DNA of 64,000 bases. It comes from Limnanthes douglasii subsp. nivea. Taxonomy: Eukaryota > Streptophyta > Magnoliopsida > Brassicales > Limnanthaceae. The stretch spans positions 79,716,273 to 79,780,272 of the forward strand of contig JAUPFV010000003.1 in NCBI GenBank assembly GCA_036936605.1, read 5' to 3'. A program made the translations under genes and the position numbers. This document shows, in pieces, positions 59,431 through 64,000 of the stretch. Within the stretch, counting starts at the first letter, position 1; every line of letters begins with the position of its first letter. The notes under the pieces were generated by a model. That model was not told the DNA's origin. It was given only the letters and a program-made list of their open reading frames with translations, and made no database searches.

Positions 59431-61884
59431 TTGTATTTTTAAATTTGGTCACGAAACAGCTATTGTTCCGTTGTCCGAATTTGAAAATTTTGACTCTTTA
59501 CAATAGTACGTTGAAAGCACATGGCAGGATCTTGTTAGAGGAAACTGCATCATTAGCTATTCTTGTGGTGCTCAGAAGAATTATTTGTTTAATAAGGAGA
59601 TATATTTTATTGGTTTGGAAGTATACCTTGATGTCGAGCGTCTCAAGAGTGTTAGTTTTGTTATCGAAGAACAGGTTGCCGATAAAGGCTCTGCAATTAA
59701 ACATAAACAACCTGTTCAACTTTTCGAAGAAGCCTCCCATAACCAACGAACTAGTGGTGAAATTAGTAACTGTTTAGTTATTTCAACCCCAAAGAGAAGG
59801 CATCTTGCTACAACTGGATGGGTTGAAGTTATCGTCGGTGTTGGTCAGTCATTTGATGATGGTGCTGCAGCACTAAGGTTATCCTTATCCCATTCTGAAT
59901 TAGAGAACGGTTTTGCCTTTAATTAAATGCATAATACCTTTAGGAAGATCACAACTTATTGTGTAAACAAAGATTTGGACGGGTGCAAATGGAGGCTATA
60001 TGCTTCAATTGATTCTAAAGCTGGTTTAATGACCATAAAAAGATTTCTTAATACCCATTACTGCAGTCCTGTATTCACAAAAAAAAAGTAGGCATTTGTC
60101 ATCTGATTTGATTGCCAATGAGATTCACGGTTCTCTTAGGAACTGCCAAAGTGTAATAGCTAAGACTATACAGTCCTCTATCAAACAAGACCACGGTTTA
60201 GAAATTTCTTATCTTCTATCGTGGAATGATTTAGAAAAGGCAAGGCGTGTAGAATTTGGAGATAGAAATACTCCTTTCGGATAGCTAAAAGGATCCTTCA
60301 AGAGACTAAAGAGTCGTGATATCACAACGGACTGCCATTTGGATTTATCGCTCGACAATGTTTTCTGACGTTGTTTTATAGCGTTCGGGGCGTGCCTTCA
60401 GGGTTTCCATTCGTGTTGGCATTTAATGTACGTTGACGGAACCCATCTACAAGGGAAACATGGTGGTGTGTTTCTCTTAGCAGTAGCAAAGGATGGCAAC
60501 AACGGTCAGCCCATCTTTTAGTTTACATGTCGCTAGGTATGTGCTTTTTTGTTTCAAACATATATCATTAGCTAAGGTTGCTAGATTGGTTATTTTTAGA
60601 TTGTGATTTCTGCCTGTATATTTTATTTGAAACACATATGATGCACGCTAGATTGACAGAATTAGGTTGCTAGATAGGTTAGTCAAGTGTTTGCGATTTA
60701 CGGCTAATCTAAACTGCTAGATTGAAGATGCAACTATTACAGTGGTGTTGCTAGATATGTGGTATATATATTGCGATTTACGTTCATTCAACCTAAAACT
60801 TTAGTCGTGTTGTATGTCTGCAACTTTTCTGTATAACCCTGGGAACAAAAGTAATCTTACGTGTTGCTGCAGGTCTACTTCCCATTGCTTTTGGTGTTAT
60901 TGGTAGTGAAGACTCGGACAATTGGTTTTGGTTTTTGCAAAGTCTAAAACCGTATTTTCTAGGGCACCAAATAACTTTCATTTAACAACTCTATATCCTA
61001 ATGACTACCACGCGTATTGTATCTTCCATCTACACCAAAATTTGAATAAAGCTCTTGAACACACAAACAGAGTCCACAGAAACAATATGCTAGTGATGTT
61101 TAAGAGTTGTGCTTATTCCCTGACTGTGGACCTTTTTAGCGAATGACTAGCTCAGTTTCAGCGCCAAGGGGGTGATCGTATTGCCAAATTTCTAAACAAT
61201 TTTCCACCAGAAAAAGAATGCTCAGGCATACGTTAAAGGAAACGGTATGGGGCGATTACATCAACAGCTGTGGAATCGTTCAATGTGCAGATTAAAAAAT
61301 TGTGCAATCTGCCTATAGTGGAATTGGTCGACAGGATTAGTGTTCTTCTTATGACTCAGATGTCTCGACGTTTATCAGAGGGTCTAAGCTGGAACGCACA
61401 CTTATGCCCCGAGTTTGACAAGCTATTTAAAGAGAATGTACAATGAGATTGAACGTGGTTAGTATGCAAGTCTTATGCCGCTTATTTTGAGGTTTTATCA
61501 GACCAAGTAATGGTGGTAAACATCCTTGATTTCAAATGTACATGCGGTTCTTGGCAGCAAGAATGTTTCCCATGCGCTCATGCATTGGCTGCAATAGCAT
61601 CTTTAAGCGAAGATCTGATGACATTAGTAGAGCCATTTTTCACTGCTGCAAATTTCAGGTCCAGTTATTCTTTTAACATACCGGCTATAACAGATTTAGG
61701 TGAAGCTACTACCACTAATGATGATGGTGAGCCAGTGGTTAATATACCGAACGTTAAAATACAAGCGGGACGGCCGAGAAAAAAATGTATTCCATCAAGA
61801 GGAGAGGTAACCACCAGCCACTCCCAGTGTGCTCGCTGTTTCAAATCAGGACACAACAAGAGGTTCTGCGATGCTCCGTTCTGA
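59430..61884 (+). pseudogene. MuDR-type MULE transposase
   Basis: The N-terminal part 59585-59926 is open (IYFIGLEVYLDVERLKSV, GVGQSFDDGAAALRLSLSH), then a stop. The transposase N-terminal domain (ITTYCVNKDLDGCKWRLYASID, FLNTHYCSP; 59935-60090) and the DDE core start (MYVDGTHLQGKHGGVFLL, about 60428-60482) follow. An intron-like segment (60520-60872) precedes LPIAFGVIGSEDSDNWFWFL, YPNDYHAYCIFHLHQNL and TSTAVESFNVQIKKL. The SWIM zinc finger CTCGSWQQECFPCAH is at about 61540-61587, then GRPRKK and a C-terminal zinc knuckle CARCFKSGHNKRFC (61830-61873). The last frame 61510-61884 is open. The segment with the second catalytic Asp (usual SDR) appears deleted near 60980. Frameshifts and stops elsewhere. 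Confidence 0.85.
60520..60872 (+). other. Intron-like segment in MULE transposase carrying repeated words
   Basis: Separates GQPIF from LPIAFG, which are adjacent in MULE proteins. Begins near GCTAG|GTATGT (60538) and ends TTGCTGCAG (60872), with GT...AG ends. It contains five TTGCTAGAT-type words and two TTGCGATTTAC words. A TAG just before the donor shows the boundary is not exact or is decayed. Confidence 0.5.
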
Positions 61885-61979
61885 ACTTATGCTCATTTTT
61901 TTATGCATATCCTTATATAAGTACTCCTTATATTTCGATTGTATGTTTTGAAACTGTTTACATTGCTATGTACAATGTC

Positions 61980-62360
61980 CGGTTGTATCGTTAATTCTAT
62001 TCTTAACCAGTGTTTGACATTACTAGATAGGCTATGATTACAATGCTAGATACTCGTAATATCATTCGTAGTTGCATTGAAATTAAGTTTATGATGCCAC
62101 ATTGATAGATACAGTGTAATACCTCTGCGATTGTAAGTCTACAATGAGATTGCTAGATACGTGTATATGAAGTTTCTAGATACAACATTATCCAGACATG
62201 AACATTCCACTAACATGAAGTACATGGACGTCTTAATCTAACATTACTAGATACAGCAAATTATCTCTATGATTTTAAGGTTAATATCAAATTGGTAGAT
62301 ATCCCTGTGATTTACTAGTTCATTTGGTTGCTTACATTGCGATTGTCAGTTGTAACTGCC
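61980..62360 (+). repeat. Degenerate ATTGCTAGATACA word cluster downstream of MULE transposase
   Basis: At least seven variants in 350 bp, e.g. CATTACTAGATAGG, ATTGCTAGATAC (62149), CATTACTAGATACAG (62242), ATTGGTAGATAT, plus CATTGCGATTGTC (62336). All lie on the plus strand. No gene. Confidence 0.75.
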
Positions 62361-62645
62361 TTTACAACTTCTTCATGTAACTACTTTCTCTCTAATCTTT
62401 AGTTAAACTCTTAAAATTGGAACAACATGAAAACTAATATAGATAACACAAAAAAAAAAGATTTGGCAAACATCATAATAATATTTAAACATCATTTATG
62501 GCAGTACAACTGCCACATACAATAACTCTCCCAAGAAATAGAACTGCTTAGAGGGTTGGATTTGTTTTTAGCCCATCAAAACATAAAAAAAACATAAAAA
62601 CATAAAAAAACATAAGAAAATGATGCTGCATGAACTGCCATAAAC

Positions 62646-63044
62646 CTAATCAAAATCCCTATCATCGTCCTCGTCATTATGCCATTCAGCTTCCTCCTCC
62701 TCTTCTTCTTCTTCTTCTTTTTCATCCCTTTTGTCTTCAGACTTCTCATCGTCGGCTTCATCTGAGTCATCATCCTCTCCCTTTGCATATTCCCAGTTAT
62801 CCTGTTGTCGTTTTCGTTTTGGAAGTTGTTCAGGGTCGGACTCGTAGCTGTCGTCAACTGACCATGAGTCCCACAAAGCGTAGTTTTTTTCGTAGTCGGA
62901 TGACCAAAAGGAGCAGTTATCCTCCTCGTCTGATGAGTACTCCAAAGTGGTTGTTCGCTTGTATGCCTTGTTGTCTAGGTAGTAGTCGGAAGGCCATCCG
63001 TCGTCCGACGAGTACCTTGGTGTGACTGGGGAAGAAGGGGCCAT
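62646..63044 (-). CDS. Acidic protein, convergent to MULE transposase
   Basis: Intact 132-codon ORF. The first ATG is at 63044 (MAPSSPVTPRYSSDD); a longer reading would need a TTG start. It has Ser/Asp/Tyr-rich repeats (TPRYSSDD, LEYSSDEED, WSSDYEKN), a basic KRKRQQ patch that could act as a nuclear signal, and an extremely acidic end with a run of about nine Glu. A CTATAAGTAG box on the minus strand at about 63130-63140 lies about 90 bp upstream, leaving a short leader. It is convergent with the transposase, the layout known for mudrA/mudrB in maize MuDR, though no similarity to mudrB is seen. Acidic nuclear or chromatin protein is a guess; a captured host gene is also possible. Confidence 0.6.
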   Translation of the reverse strand: MAPSSPVTPRYSSDDGWPSDYYLDNKAYKRTTTLEYSSDEEDNCSFWSSDYEKNYALWDSWSVDDSYESDPEQLPKRKRQQDNWEYAKGEDDDSDEADDEKSEDKRDEKEEEEEEEEEAEWHNDEDDDRDFD

Positions 63045-63127
63045 TTTCAAGAGTGGTTTTCTTGCAAGGTGGTTTTAGATGATTTCTTTGAAGAGTAGTG
63101 TGAGATGAATAGGCTAAACTCTCATTC

Positions 63128-63142
63128 CCTACTTATAGCCAA
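63128..63142 (-). promoter_or_regulatory. TATA box of acidic ORF
   Basis: Minus strand GGCTATAAGTAGGG, followed 25-40 nt later by a CACACTACTC-type likely start region and a leader of about 55 nt to the ATG. Confidence 0.55.
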
Positions 63143-63159
63143 ACATAATGCCCAAGGCT

Positions 63160-64000
63160 ACGTCCAATCTAGCAACTCTAATTAATTGCAAACATGTAAT
63201 TATACACGTCTAATTAATGCATGTAATGATTCAACACATCTACCTTTGTCTTTTCAACTAACAAGCTAACCAATAGGATTAAAACATTTATTTTTAATTA
63301 CTAATGGATGTAGTTAACAGTCATTTCGATATCATTTAATTTACTCGCCTCCCAATAAACCTATCTAGCATTGCAGTAATATAGTTGGTCCAACATAAAT
63401 ATATCATTGCGATTTACAAACGTTTTACATTGCTAGATATAACATACGTGACATTAACAAACACATCAATATATCATTGTCTGATACCTTATAATAATGT
63501 TGCTAGATACAGCATCTGAACATTCCTAGATACAGTGTAATGACTTTGATAGATACAACATCAAAAGGTTGCTAGATGGGTTGTAACAAGGTTGCTAGAT
63601 GCAGCTTATGAACATTACTAGATGCATCTTATGAACATTGCTCGATGCAGCGTATGAACATTTCTATATACAGCAAAAAAAATGGTAGATGGGTTTTAAA
63701 GAGGTTGATAAATACACCTGTGTAACATTGCTAGACATGTTATAAAGACATTTCTAATTACGTTATAAGGAGATTGATAGATACAACATTGCAACATTGC
63801 TAGGTACGATTTAAAGACATTTATAGATACAGCAGTATAGGATTTCAAGTTATGTTAAATTTATTCATACAAAAATAATGGCAGGATCTCCCTATATACT
63901 TTAGAAAAACATGACATTGGTAGAAATACTATAAAAATTGATAGTAATACTAAAGTTGGTAGAAATGACATTGGTAGTAATGAGTTACATAACATTTTCG
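63160..64000. repeat. Dense degenerate array of ACATTGCTAGATACA-type words
   Basis: From about 63425 to 63850 some 15-16 variants occur roughly every 25-30 bp on the plus strand (ATTGCTAGATATA, GTTGCTAGATACAG, CATTCCTAGATACAG, GTTGCTAGATGGG, CATTACTAGATGC, CATTGCTAGGTACG), continuing as weaker ATTGGTAGAAAT forms to the window end. Two copies nearer the acidic ORF (63166-63178 and 63361-63372) are on the minus strand. No ORF. Confidence 0.85.

Noticed and set aside
63425..64000. CRISPR-like array
   Set aside because: Repeats are degenerate and short, no constant repeat length or unique spacers, and the context is a plant transposon.

Overview
The window looks like nuclear DNA of a plant, probably a eudicot, from a repeat-dominated and likely pericentromeric or heterochromatic region. 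I found no host housekeeping gene, tRNA, rRNA, operon or CRISPR array. Nearly all recognisable coding sequence belongs to decayed transposable elements: three Tat-type Ty3/gypsy LTR retrotransposons (here A, B, D; second archaeal-type RNase H and an opposite-strand gene), one Athila-type Ty3/gypsy element (C), a Ty1/copia remnant, an L1-like LINE, and Mutator-like (MULE) remains. All element and family names are inferred from motifs read by eye; no database search was possible.

154-29959 is a three-level nest. Element A (minus strand, LTRs 154-511 and 29601-29959) was entered within its reverse transcriptase by element B (plus strand, LTRs 6980-7343 and 26226-26591, target duplication CTTTT). 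B was then entered near its 3' end by Athila C (plus strand, 15563-25875). C is flanked by a 118-bp direct duplication of B sequence, and its 3' LTR lacks its last 24 bp. Removing the inserts leaves about 10.2 kb for A and 9.2 kb for B. LTR divergence judged by eye (A about 7%, B about 8%, C about 5%) fits C being youngest.

29960-30828 is AT-rich with no gene. 30829-40988 is element D (minus strand), same family as B, with a truncated 3' LTR. A, B and D each carry, between integrase and 3' LTR, a gene on the opposite strand. It encodes a protein resembling the 'putative gypsy type transposon' family (Pfam PF04195) with Lys/Arg-rich, coiled-coil and acidic parts. All three copies have a short intron-like gap at the same place.

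40989-50520 holds small degraded pieces: a palindrome-rich patch, a MULE/FAR1-like transposase fragment (plus), an opposite-strand plant-mobile-domain-like pseudogene, a 2 x 180 bp tandem duplication and a minus-strand copia fragment. 52316-57960 is a LINE with broken ORF1 and ORF2 (plus). 58204-64000 is a MULE-like region: a broken transposase pseudogene (plus, SWIM and CCHC zinc motifs), a convergent intact acidic ORF with its own TATA box (62646-63044, minus), and many copies of a degenerate word close to ACATTGCTAGATACA. The word lies in the flanks, in an intron-like segment inside the transposase, and in a dense array running off the right edge.

The most interesting items are the spliced antisense gene of the Tat elements, the 118-bp duplication around Athila, and the repeated-word grammar plus acidic ORF at the MULE locus.
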